64,000 bases of DNA from Mesorhizobium sp. WSM2240. Lineage in GTDB: Bacteria > Pseudomonadota > Alphaproteobacteria > Rhizobiales > Rhizobiaceae. A program made the position numbers and the translations under genes. Location: the NCBI RefSeq assembly GCF_040438645.1, contig NZ_CP159253.1, positions 3,472,001-3,536,000 of the forward strand, in the 5' to 3' direction. Below the pieces are notes generated by a model. That model was not told where the DNA came from. It worked only from the letters and a program-made list of their open reading frames with translations, and made no database searches. Below, piece after piece: positions 57,033-64,000 of the stretch (its first letter is position 1; every line of letters starts with the position of its first letter).

Positions 57033-60000
57033 TCACAATCTCGGCGGCCGCCTGAGGTCAAGCGTCAGCGGAAATTCGTCCGATGGTTCCTCGGGCCGGA
57101 TCTCGAACGCCGACGGCGTGTGGCCGCGCGGCTCGAAGCGGGCGAGCCGCCGCGCCTCGGCCTCGTTGGCGTTGACCGGGAAGGTCTCGTAATTGCGCCC
57201 GCCGGGATGGGCGACATGATAGACGCAGCCGCCGACCGAGCGGCCGGACCAGCGGTCGTAAATGTCGAAGGTAAGCGGGGTGTTGACCGGCAGCGCCGGA
57301 TGCATGCCCGAAGACGGCTGCCACGCCTTGTAGCGCACGCCGGCAACCGCGATCTCGCGATTGTCAGTTGCCTTCATCGGCACGACGCGGCCGTTGCAGA
57401 GAATAGCGTGGCGCTCGGGATTGAGGCCTTCGGCTTTGACCTGCAGCCGCTCGACGGAAGAATCGACAAAGCGCACCGTACCGCCAATCGTGCCCTGTTC
57501 ACCCATCACATGCCACGGCTCCAGCGCCTGGCGGAGCTCGAGCTTTACGCCGGAGTATTGAACTTCGCCGCAGAAGGGGAAGCGGAATTCGAGCTGCGCG
57601 TCGAACCATTCCGGGCGGAAGGCAAAGCCGTGCTGCGCGAGATCGTCGAGCACGTCGAGAAAATCGGCCCAGACATAGTGCGGCAGCATGAAGCGGTCGT
57701 GCAGCGCCGTGCCCCAGCGGGTGAAACGCCCGTCGAGCGGAGCTGTCCACAGGCGGGCGATGATGGCGCGGACCAGCAATTGCTGGGCGAGGTTCATGCG
57801 CGCATTGGGCGGCATTTCGAAGCCGCGGAATTCGACCAGCCCCAGCCGGCCGGTCGGGCCGTCGGGCGAAAACAGCTTGTCGATGCAGATCTCGGAGCGG
57901 TGGGTATTGCCGGTGACGTCGGTGAGGACATTGCGGAAAAGGCGGTCGACCAGCCAGGGCAGCGGCGGGTTGCCCTGGTCGGGACGCGGCACCTGCGCCA
58001 GCGCGATCTCCAGTTCGTAAAGACTGTCGTGGCGCGCCTCGTCGAAGCGCGGCGCCTGGCTGGTAGGGCCGATGAACAGGCCGGAAAACAGATAGGACAG
58101 CGCGGAATGGCGCTGCCAGTGCAGCACCAGGCTCTTCAACAGGTCCGGCCGGCGCAGAAACGGGCTGTCGTTGGGCGTGGCGCCGCCGACCACGACATGG
58201 TTGCCGCCGCCCGTGCCGGTGTGGCGGCCGTCAATCATGAATTTCTCCGCGCCGAGCCGGGTCTGGCGCGCTTCCTCGTAGATAGCGGTGGTGGTGGCAA
58301 CGCAGTCGCGCCAGCTCGAGGCCGGATGGATGTTGACCTCGATGACGCCGGGATCGGGCGCGACGCGGATGACGTTGAGCCGTGGATCGTGCGGCGGGCC
58401 GTAGCCTTCGATGTGGACCGGCAGGCCGGTCTTCTTTGCCGCGTTCTCGGCCGCCGCGACAAGGTCGAGATAATCTTCCAGCGCTTCGGTGGGCGGCATA
58501 AAAACGCAGAGCCGGCCGTCGCGCGGTTCGACGCTGATTGCGGTGCGCACGGCGCCGCCGATCTCGCCAAGCTCCTGCTCGACCCGGTTCTGCTGGCCGG
58601 TGACGGCGGTGAAGGACGCCGCAGCCTGGCGGCGCGCCATTTCGTCCGCGCCGGCCGCTTCCGCAGGAGACGCGGCGGCTTCGCGCGGCGGCAGCGGCCC
58701 GCGCGGCACTGACGGGTCAACAGGCACGATGAACGGAAATTGCGACGGCGGCACATAAGGCAGCGTGCCGAGTGGAAGGCGGTAACCGACGGGGGAGTCT
58801 CCGGGTACCAGGAAAAGCCTGCCGCGCCGCGTCTGCCATTTCTCCGACCGCCAGCGGTGGCCGGCGGCTTCGGCATTCCATCGCTGCACCGGCAGTACGT
58901 AGCCGGAGGGCTGCGTCAGCCCACGCTCGAAGACGCGCGCCATGCGGCTGCGCTCCTCCGGATCGTTCAGCTTCGAGTCGGATGGATCGACGTTTTCCGG
59001 CAGCTTGCCTTCCTTGAGCAGCCATTCGGCCGGATCCTCATAGGCCTCTGCGACCATGCCGGTATCGATGCCGAGTTCGCCGGCGATCGCGGTGAGCAGC
59101 GTTTCGGCCTGCTGCGGCGTCGTCTTGCCGTCGGCCTTCTCCGTGGCGATTAGCGACGGATCCATCCACACCGGCTCGCCGTCGGTGCGCCAAAACAGTG
59201 AAAAGGTCCAGCGCGGCAGGGATTCGCCCGGATACCATTTGCCCTGCCCGTAATGGAGAAAGCCGCCCGGTGCGAATTTTTCACGCAGGCGGCGGATCAG
59301 CAGATCGGCCTTTTCGCGCTTGGTCGGCCCGACAGCGGCGGTGTTCCACTCCTCGGATTCGAAATCGTCTATCGACACGAAGGTCGGCTCGCCGCCCATG
59401 GTGAGCCGGACGTCTTCCTTTTGCAGCACTGCGTCGACCTCTTCGCCGAGCGCGTCGAGCGCCTGCCAGGAGGCGTCGGAAAACGGCTTGGTGATGCGCG
59501 GATGCTCGGCGACGCGATCGACGCGCATGTCGAACTTGAAATCGACATTGGCGAAGCTCGCCATGCCCGAAATGGGCGCGGCGTTGCGAAAATGCGGTGT
59601 GGCGGCAAGCGGCACATGGCTTTCGCCGGTCAGCAGCCCCGACGTCGGATCGAGCCCGATCCAGCCGGCCCCCGGAATATAGACCTCGCACCAGGCATGC
59701 AGGTCGGTGAAATCGTGCGTCGCGCCGGCGGGGCCGTCCAGCGCGACCAGATCGGGCTTGAGCTGGATCAGATAACCGGAGACGAAGCGCGCGGCGATGC
59801 CGAGATGCCGAAGCACCTGGACAAGCAGCCAGCTCGAATCGCGGCACGAGCCCTTGGCCAGCGCGAGCGTTTCTTCCGGCGTCTGCACGCCGGTTTCCAG
59901 CCGCACGATATAGGCGACCTCGCGCTGGATCCGTGCGTTGAGCGCGACGATGAAATTCACCGTGCTGGTCTCGGAACGATCGATCGTTCCCAGGAAGGCC

Positions 60001-60383
60001 GTGAGCAGCGGCCCGGCCGGCTCGGGCGTGCGGTAGATCGCCAGATCATCGCGGATGTCTTCGGGATATTCGAACGGGAACGCTTCCGCCGAGGGTTCGA
60101 CGAAGAAATCGAACGGATTATAGACCGTCATGTCGGCGACGAGATCGACCTCGATCTTAAGTTCTGTCACCGGCTCCGGAAAGACGAAGCGCGCCAGGAA
60201 ATTGCCGTAGGGATCCTGCTGCAGATTGGTGAAATGATTGGCGGGGCCGACCTTCAGCGAGTGGCTGAGCACTTTGGTTCGGGAATGCGGCGCCGGCCGC
60301 AGGCGGATTATTTGGGGCCCGAGAATGACCGGCCGATCATAGACATAGTGGGTCAGGTGATAGACGGCTGCCAGAATTGCCAT
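57033..60383 (-). CDS. Large transglutaminase-like protein with DUF2126 region
   Basis: A 1116-residue cytoplasmic protein. The N-terminal 280 residues form a transglutaminase N-region and core with the triad Cys180 (KGSCRDSSW), His229 (DLHAWCEVY) and Asp245 (GLDPTSG). The remaining about 830 residues are the DUF2126 region, of unknown structure, which always accompanies this transglutaminase type; it contains recognisable stretches such as [14 protein letters not shown] and [16 protein letters not shown]. The start at 60383 gives the typical N-terminus [17 protein letters not shown]. First gene of a probable operon with the ATP-grasp/alpha-E fusion. A coupled ligase and peptidase acting on one peptide-like compound is the leading idea from comparative genomics; no function is proven. 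Confidence 0.92.
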   Translation of the reverse strand: MAILAAVYHLTHYVYDRPVILGPQIIRLRPAPHSRTKVLSHSLKVGPANHFTNLQQDPYGNFLARFVFPEPVTELKIEVDLVADMTVYNPFDFFVEPSAEAFPFEYPEDIRDDLAIYRTPEPAGPLLTAFLGTIDRSETSTVNFIVALNARIQREVAYIVRLETGVQTPEETLALAKGSCRDSSWLLVQVLRHLGIAARFVSGYLIQLKPDLVALDGPAGATHDFTDLHAWCEVYIPGAGWIGLDPTSGLLTGESHVPLAATPHFRNAAPISGMASFANVDFKFDMRVDRVAEHPRITKPFSDASWQALDALGEEVDAVLQKEDVRLTMGGEPTFVSIDDFESEEWNTAAVGPTKREKADLLIRRLREKFAPGGFLHYGQGKWYPGESLPRWTFSLFWRTDGEPVWMDPSLIATEKADGKTTPQQAETLLTAIAGELGIDTGMVAEAYEDPAEWLLKEGKLPENVDPSDSKLNDPEERSRMARVFERGLTQPSGYVLPVQRWNAEAAGHRWRSEKWQTRRGRLFLVPGDSPVGYRLPLGTLPYVPPSQFPFIVPVDPSVPRGPLPPREAAASPAEAAGADEMARRQAAASFTAVTGQQNRVEQELGEIGGAVRTAISVEPRDGRLCVFMPPTEALEDYLDLVAAAENAAKKTGLPVHIEGYGPPHDPRLNVIRVAPDPGVIEVNIHPASSWRDCVATTTAIYEEARQTRLGAEKFMIDGRHTGTGGGNHVVVGGATPNDSPFLRRPDLLKSLVLHWQRHSALSYLFSGLFIGPTSQAPRFDEARHDSLYELEIALAQVPRPDQGNPPLPWLVDRLFRNVLTDVTGNTHRSEICIDKLFSPDGPTGRLGLVEFRGFEMPPNARMNLAQQLLVRAIIARLWTAPLDGRFTRWGTALHDRFMLPHYVWADFLDVLDDLAQHGFAFRPEWFDAQLEFRFPFCGEVQYSGVKLELRQALEPWHVMGEQGTIGGTVRFVDSSVERLQVKAEGLNPERHAILCNGRVVPMKATDNREIAVAGVRYKAWQPSSGMHPALPVNTPLTFDIYDRWSGRSVGGCVYHVAHPGGRNYETFPVNANEAEARRLARFEPRGHTPSAFEIRPEEPSDEFPLTLDLRRPPRL

Positions 60384-60571
60384 GTGCGCCCGGTGCCTTT
60401 CGTCGGAAGGCCACCTTTCCACACTTCGTCTCGGGCCGCCAAGAATTTATTGCACTGCGAAGAAGGTCTGCCTTATGCGAGTTGAACGCCAGCCATGGTG
60501 TACAGCACGCCACTGGCTTGCTGACCTCTTCCCCCGCCCCGAGGGAGAAGACGGCTAAGCGCCGGGTACCG

Positions 60572-61075
60572 CTACTCGTCCTTCGGCTTTTCCTCGCCGC
60601 CGTCGGTTTCCGCCTGCTTGGCCCCTTCCTCAGCCTGGCGGCGAAGCACCTCGTCGGTGCCGACGATAGTCGTTTTGGTGGCGATGGTGGTGGATACCAC
60701 GGAAACTGGGTCGCTGGCGGGGAACGTATCCTCCAGCCCTTCTTCGAGCTGCTCTTCGAGCGTCTCGGGATCCTGGGCCCTGCCCTCTGTTTTTCGCCCC
60801 ATTTCCTCGGCATGCCGCTTCCGCTCCTCGGCCTGGCGCCGCTCCTCGGCTTGACGGCGGAGCACCTCGTCAGTGCCGACGATCTTCTTTGTTTTGCTGG
60901 CTATGGTCGTGGAGACGACAGAAACCGGGTCGCTGGCAGGAAAAGTATCCTCCAGCCCCTCCTCCAACTGTTCGTCCAGAGTGGTGCGGTCTTCAGCCCG
61001 GCCTTCGGTTCGGCGCGGTTTGTCGTCGTCGCCTTCGTGGGCCTTGCCTGTTCGGTGTTTGCGCGCGTCAGGCAT
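60572..61075 (-). CDS. Hydrophilic protein with a duplicated FPASDP motif unit, probable stress protein
   Basis: A 167-residue highly charged protein. Two near-identical units, about residues 24-78 and 97-150, each contain LEEGLEDTFPASDPVSVVST followed by IVGTDEVLRRQAEE. They are joined by a short Glu/Arg/Lys-rich linker. At DNA level the two copies differ at many synonymous positions, so the duplication is old and the peptide is under selection. Single-copy FPASDP proteins are common small proteins of unknown function in alphaproteobacteria. No signal or membrane segment. The start has a GGAG ribosome site 8 bases upstream, and an EcfG-type promoter lies about 110 bp before it. Confidence 0.8.
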   Translation of the reverse strand: MPDARKHRTGKAHEGDDDKPRRTEGRAEDRTTLDEQLEEGLEDTFPASDPVSVVSTTIASKTKKIVGTDEVLRRQAEERRQAEERKRHAEEMGRKTEGRAQDPETLEEQLEEGLEDTFPASDPVSVVSTTIATKTTIVGTDEVLRRQAEEGAKQAETDGGEEKPKDE

Positions 61076-61186
61076 GACTTTGCTCCATCCCTTGGCATGA
61101 TCCAGAAATCATGCCGACTACTCAACATGTTGGAGCCATTTCCATCCCCGTTTCCGTGGGAATGGTAGAGCTCTGATGTCCTCGAA

Positions 61187-61211
61187 AACGAAAGTCAGCC
61201 GATAACGTTCC
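61187..61211 (-). promoter_or_regulatory. EcfG-type general stress promoter
   Basis: On the minus strand GGAAC (61211-61207) is followed after exactly 16 bases by CGTT (61190-61187). This fits the GGAAC-N16/17-CGTT pattern of alphaproteobacterial EcfG sigma factors that drive the general stress response. Transcription would start near 61180 and read into the duplicated-motif gene after a leader of about 100 bases. Confidence 0.65.
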
Positions 61212-61268
61212 GCTTTGCCGCATTCGGTGCAACAATGCTGCGGGGGCGCAATTCGACTGGTGAGTGCG

Positions 61269-61607
61269 ATGACTTCAGGATTTCGTTTCGTGGTGATCAT
61301 GCTTGCGGCAATGCCGGCATCGGCCTGCTCGTCGCTTCCAGCCGCGATCGAGGCGGAAGTGGTGCGGTCGACCCTCTATGACGACATCCCTTGCGGAACA
61401 CTCCAGGCTGAGCGCGCCGCACTGGTCAGGCAATATGGAGACCCTGAAAAGAATCCCGACAAGAGGCAGCCGGGCGACCCGGTGACGCCGACCGGCCTCA
61501 GCGTAGTCACGCCGGATTTCCGCTCTGCGGCGGAAAAGGAGCGCGGGATTGCCTGGGGCAAGATCGTGGCGATGAATTCGTCGATTAAGCGGCGGTGCAG
61601 CGCGTAG
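61269..61607 (+). CDS. Small probable lipoprotein, unknown function
   Basis: A 112-residue protein with a hydrophobic N-terminus ending MPASACSSL. The cysteine near residue 20 could be lipidated, although Ala rather than Leu at position -3 makes the lipobox imperfect; otherwise it is a cleaved secretory signal. The mature part is polar with two further cysteines and no recognisable family. I chose ATG 61269 because it gives a compact signal; an ATG at 61215 would add an unlikely polar leader. It is divergent from the stress-protein gene and converges on the cupin gene, whose stop is 2 bp away. Confidence 0.6.
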   Translation: MTSGFRFVVIMLAAMPASACSSLPAAIEAEVVRSTLYDDIPCGTLQAERAALVRQYGDPEKNPDKRQPGDPVTPTGLSVVTPDFRSAAEKERGIAWGKIVAMNSSIKRRCSA

Positions 61608-61609
61608 CG

Positions 61610-62008
61610 TCAGGCCGCAGAATACTGCGCGTCGGTGACATGCTCCAGCCATTCAACGGAGACACCGTCGAGCGCCTCCTGCATGGCGATATGTGTCATC
61701 GAATTGGCCGGCGCGGCGCCGTGCCAATGCTTTTCGCCCGGCGCGAAAAAGACCGTGTCGCCGGCGCGGATGTCCAGGACCGGCCCGCCCCAGCTCTGCA
61801 CCTTGCCGAAGCCCGAAACGACGTAGAGCGTCTGGCCGAGCGGGTGCATATGCCAGGCCGTTCGAGCGCCGGGCTCGAAGCTCACCACCAAAGCCCGGAT
61901 ACGCGCCGGCGCCTCGGCTTCGACGATCGGTTCCTGCCACACCGTCCTGGTGAACCATTTGTCCGGCGCCCGGCGCGACGGCAACGAGCCGCAGGGGGTA
62001 ATTTTCAT
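61610..62008 (-). CDS. Small single-domain cupin
   Basis: A 132-residue cupin with a complete metal site: His53, His55 and Gln59 in AWHMHPLGQT, and His94 (with His96 nearby) in PGEKHWHGA. Gln in place of the usual Glu is a common variant in this subgroup, which resembles carboxymuconolactone decarboxylase-associated cupins and small quercetinase-like proteins. It may be a small dioxygenase, isomerase or ligand sensor; the sequence does not say which. It stands alone between convergent and unrelated small genes. Confidence 0.85.
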   Translation of the reverse strand: MKITPCGSLPSRRAPDKWFTRTVWQEPIVEAEAPARIRALVVSFEPGARTAWHMHPLGQTLYVVSGFGKVQSWGGPVLDIRAGDTVFFAPGEKHWHGAAPANSMTHIAMQEALDGVSVEWLEHVTDAQYSAA

Positions 62009-62139
62009 GGCTTTTCTCCAAAGGCGGTGCTTTGCGCCTCAACATAGAGCGGCCGCGGCTTGGAGGGAAATGCCGATCATCGAACGCGCGGAATGCCCTT
62101 CTTTCTCACCTTCGCCAGAGGAAAAAGGCCTGCACGGAT

Positions 62140-62364
62140 TCAATGAAGCTCGTCGATGGGCTTTTTCTGGCGGACGATCTGGCCGGCCTTGTCGACGGTT
62201 GGCTCGACGCTGTTGCTTCGCGGACCGGGCTCCACGTCGCCGGAAATCTCGGGATCCTGCACTTCGGAGACGCGGCTGCGCGTAGTCGAATCGCGGTCGT
62301 CTCGGCGCTTTACCGGCTCGCCGTCCGGCGGCGTCGGAAGCTTTTTCCTGGGTCCATCGGCCAT
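62140..62364 (-). CDS. Small hydrophilic protein, unknown function
   Basis: A 74-residue, very polar protein rich in Pro, Arg, Asp and Lys, probably disordered, with no recognisable family, signal or membrane segment. Evidence that it is real: a good AAAGGGA ribosome site before the ATG and a composition like that of other small soluble rhizobial proteins. The start begins MADGPRKKLPTPP. It lies downstream of doeB on the same strand, 98 bp away and beyond a palindrome, so it is probably separate. Confidence 0.6.
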   Translation of the reverse strand: MADGPRKKLPTPPDGEPVKRRDDRDSTTRSRVSEVQDPEISGDVEPGPRSNSVEPTVDKAGQIVRQKKPIDELH

Positions 62365-62435
62365 GGCTTTCCCTTTCGCATGGATCGAAGGAAAAACGCC
62401 CGGCCGGTGGATCGGTTGCAGGGTTTGCGGGGCTC

Positions 62436-62454
62436 CCCTCCCCGTCGGGGAGGG
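62436..62454. repeat. Short GC palindrome downstream of doeB
   Basis: CCCTCCCC (62436-62443) pairs with GGGGAGGG (62447-62454) around a GTC loop, 9 bp past the doeB stop on the minus strand. It resembles one arm of the larger mosaic repeats in this window. It could stabilise the 3' end of the doe transcript; no T-run follows. Confidence 0.6.
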
Positions 62455-62462
62455 ATATCGCC

Positions 62463-63467
62463 TTACTCCACCACCGCCAGAACTGCGGCGCAGTCGCCGG
62501 CCTTGACCAGGCCCGGAAAATGCCGCGCGGCGAGCACTCCGGACATCTTTGCCCGGATCTCCTGCAGCACGCCACCCGTGCGTCCGACCGGGTAGATACG
62601 CGCCACGACCTGGCCCGCCTCCACACTCTCGCCGAGATCGATCATGGTTTCGATCAACCCGTCATTCTCGGCGAAAGAGAAACAATCGCCGGACGGCATA
62701 TCGAGCCAGCGTGTAGGCTGCGCCTCTACGGCGCCAGAGACGATGCCGGCATGGCGCAGCACGTTGAGCGTGCCGCGCCGCGCGATCCGTACGGTTTCGG
62801 CGCGAGAGGTGCCGCCGCCGCCGAGTTCGGTGGTGACGAAAACCTTGCCCATCTCCTCAGCGGCCGTGTCGTACATGCCCACCGTGTCAATCTCGATCAT
62901 CCGCATCGAATAGGGCGCGGAAAACGCCGCGACTGCGGCAAAGGCCTTCCGCTCCTGCTCCTTGTCTGGCAGCACATGGGCCGCGCAAAAGGGCAGGAAA
63001 TCGAGCGTTTTGCCGCCCGAATGGAAGTCGAGCACGATGTCGGCCCGGGGCAAAAGATGCCGCTGGAAATAGTCGGCTATCTTTTCCGTCACCGTGCCGT
63101 CCGGGCGGCCCGGAAAGCTGCGGTTCAGGTTGCCCTTGTCGATCGGCGAGGTGCGCGTACCGGCCCGGAACGCCGGATAGTTCATCGCCGGCACGATGAT
63201 GACCGTGCCTGAGACGTCCTTCGGATCGAGCGTACGGGCCAGGTCGTAGAGCGCCAGCGGGCCTTCATACTCGTCGCCGTGATTGCCGCCGGTGAGGAGC
63301 GCGGTCGGCCCCTCCCCGTTCCGGATCACGCAGACAGGGATCATCACCGATCCCCACGCCGAATCGTCGCGGCTGTAGGGCAGCCGCAGAAAGCCGTGCT
63401 GCACGCCGTCCGCGTTGAAGTCGACGGTCGGGGCTATAGGCGAAGGCCGAAGATTTGGCATCAGCAT
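62463..63467 (-). CDS. doeB: N-alpha-acetyl-L-2,4-diaminobutanoate deacetylase (DoeB)
   Basis: A 334-residue member of the succinylglutamate desuccinylase/aspartoacylase (M14-like) family. Zinc-site residues are His63 and Glu66 in TGGNHGDEYEG and His149 in LDFHSGGK; LNRSFPG supplies the substrate-binding arginine motif. Together with DoeA just upstream it fits ectoine breakdown: DoeA opens the ectoine ring to N-acetyl-diaminobutyrate and DoeB removes the acetyl group. The ATG at 63467 lies 3 bp after the doeA stop; an ATG at 63461 is equally possible. The final steps to aspartate would be encoded beyond the window. Confidence 0.9.
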   Translation of the reverse strand: MLMPNLRPSPIAPTVDFNADGVQHGFLRLPYSRDDSAWGSVMIPVCVIRNGEGPTALLTGGNHGDEYEGPLALYDLARTLDPKDVSGTVIIVPAMNYPAFRAGTRTSPIDKGNLNRSFPGRPDGTVTEKIADYFQRHLLPRADIVLDFHSGGKTLDFLPFCAAHVLPDKEQERKAFAAVAAFSAPYSMRMIEIDTVGMYDTAAEEMGKVFVTTELGGGGTSRAETVRIARRGTLNVLRHAGIVSGAVEAQPTRWLDMPSGDCFSFAENDGLIETMIDLGESVEAGQVVARIYPVGRTGGVLQEIRAKMSGVLAARHFPGLVKAGDCAAVLAVVE

Positions 63468-63470
63468 GGC

Positions 63471-64000
63471 TCAGTTCTTCACGAAAAGCTGGCGCGGGAC
63501 ATTGGCGAGGCACTCGACGCCGGTCTCCGTGATGACGATGCTCTCGGTGATTTCGAGACCCATCGTCTCCAGCCACAGGCCGGTCATGAAATGGAAGGTC
63601 ATGCCGGGCTTCAGCTCGGTGCGGTCGCCGGGGCGCAGGCTCATGGTGCGCTCGCCCCAGTCCGGCGGATAGGAAAGACCGATCGGGTAGCCGGTGCGGT
63701 TGTCCTTGACGATGCCGTATTTCTTCAGGACCGCGAAGAAGGCGTTGGCGATATCCTCGCAGGCATTGCCGGGCTTGGCCGCCGCCAGCCCCGCTTCCAT
63801 GCCCTCCAGCGTCGCCTTCTCGGCATCCAGGAACTCCTGCGTCGGCTTGCCGAGGAAGACGGTGCGTGAGAGCGGGCAGTGATAGCGGTTGTAGCAGCCG
63901 GCGATCTCGAAGAAGGTGCCCTCGCCCCCCTTCATCGGCCGGTCGTCCCAGGTCAAATGCGGCGCGGACGCGTCGGCGCCCGACGGCAGCAGCGGCACGA
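63471..64000 (-). CDS. doeA: Ectoine hydrolase DoeA, C-terminal part (5' end beyond the window)
   Basis: Only the C-terminal 176 residues are in the window; the frame stays open to the right edge, so the start lies beyond 64000. It belongs to the M24 (creatinase/aminopeptidase P-like) family. NRTGYPIGLSYPPDWGERTMSL and the terminal GLEITESIVITETG stretch are typical of DoeA. The enzyme hydrolyses ectoine to N-acetyl-L-2,4-diaminobutyrate. It is immediately upstream of doeB on the same strand, which supports the identification over other M24 hydrolases. Confidence 0.87.
   Translation of the reverse strand, partial: VPLLPSGADASAPHLTWDDRPMKGGEGTFFEIAGCYNRYHCPLSRTVFLGKPTQEFLDAEKATLEGMEAGLAAAKPGNACEDIANAFFAVLKKYGIVKDNRTGYPIGLSYPPDWGERTMSLRPGDRTELKPGMTFHFMTGLWLETMGLEITESIVITETGVECLANVPRQLFVKN

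Noticed and set aside
55662..58712. A 1016-codon open frame on the plus strand opposite the ATP-grasp and DUF2126 genes
   Set aside because: It is antisense to two well-supported proteins, crosses their junction, has Arg/Ala-rich composition and no family features: a GC-bias shadow.

Overview
The window looks like chromosomal DNA from a high-GC alphaproteobacterium of the order Rhizobiales, most likely Mesorhizobium or a close relative. I infer this from gene content and from the short mosaic palindromes in several intergenic gaps; no rRNA or other taxonomic marker is present. I saw no tRNA, rRNA, CRISPR array, prophage or insertion sequence. Most of the DNA encodes catabolism of small nitrogen compounds and the matching importers.

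Layout. (1) About 1-11.3 kb holds a complete reductive pyrimidine-degradation module: PreT/PreA dihydropyrimidine dehydrogenase, dihydropyrimidinase, an M20-family N-carbamoyl-beta-alanine amidohydrolase and an omega-amino acid--pyruvate transaminase. A RutR-type TetR regulator lies between the two operons. Two RutR-like palindromes sharing a 12-mer sit in front of the two operons. A cytochrome P450 is the last gene of the preTA operon, and a small exported protein overlaps the end of hydA. A CPA2 antiporter with a cyclic-nucleotide-binding-like domain lies between the operons. (2) 11.3-16.7 kb holds a pyrrolysine-free MttB-family methyltransferase next to a dimethylglycine/sarcosine dehydrogenase-like flavoprotein, with a perfect 10-bp inverted repeat upstream, then a lysozyme-like lipoprotein. 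(3) 16.7-23.2 kb is a dipeptide/oligopeptide-type ABC importer with both ATPases fused and an acidic tail. (4) 23.6-31.4 kb is a bacterial alpha-2-macroglobulin with a PAN domain next to pbpC. (5) 31.8-37.3 kb is a branched-chain 2-oxoacid dehydrogenase operon (E1a, E1b, E2, E3) with an AT-richer orphan gene inserted before E3.

(6) 37.3-47.1 kb looks like a polyamine module. An acetylpolyamine amidohydrolase, a PuuB-like oxidase and an aldehyde dehydrogenase, which is frameshifted in this sequence, run on the minus strand. An amidohydrolase and a potABCD-type importer run on the plus strand, closed by a strong terminator. (7) 47.1-53.3 kb has a beta-lactamase-fold serine hydrolase, an SLC13/DASS transporter, an Fsr-type MFS exporter and ilvD. 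(8) 53.6-60.4 kb is a transglutaminase / circularly permuted ATP-grasp / alpha-E gene set, a conserved but poorly understood predicted peptide-modification system. (9) 60.5-62.4 kb has small proteins, including one with a duplicated FPASDP motif behind a good EcfG-type general-stress promoter. (10) The right edge enters an ectoine-degradation operon (doeB and the 3' end of doeA).

The least explained signals are the P450 in the pyrimidine operon, the transglutaminase/ATP-grasp set, the duplicated stress protein and the methyltransferase-flavoprotein pair.
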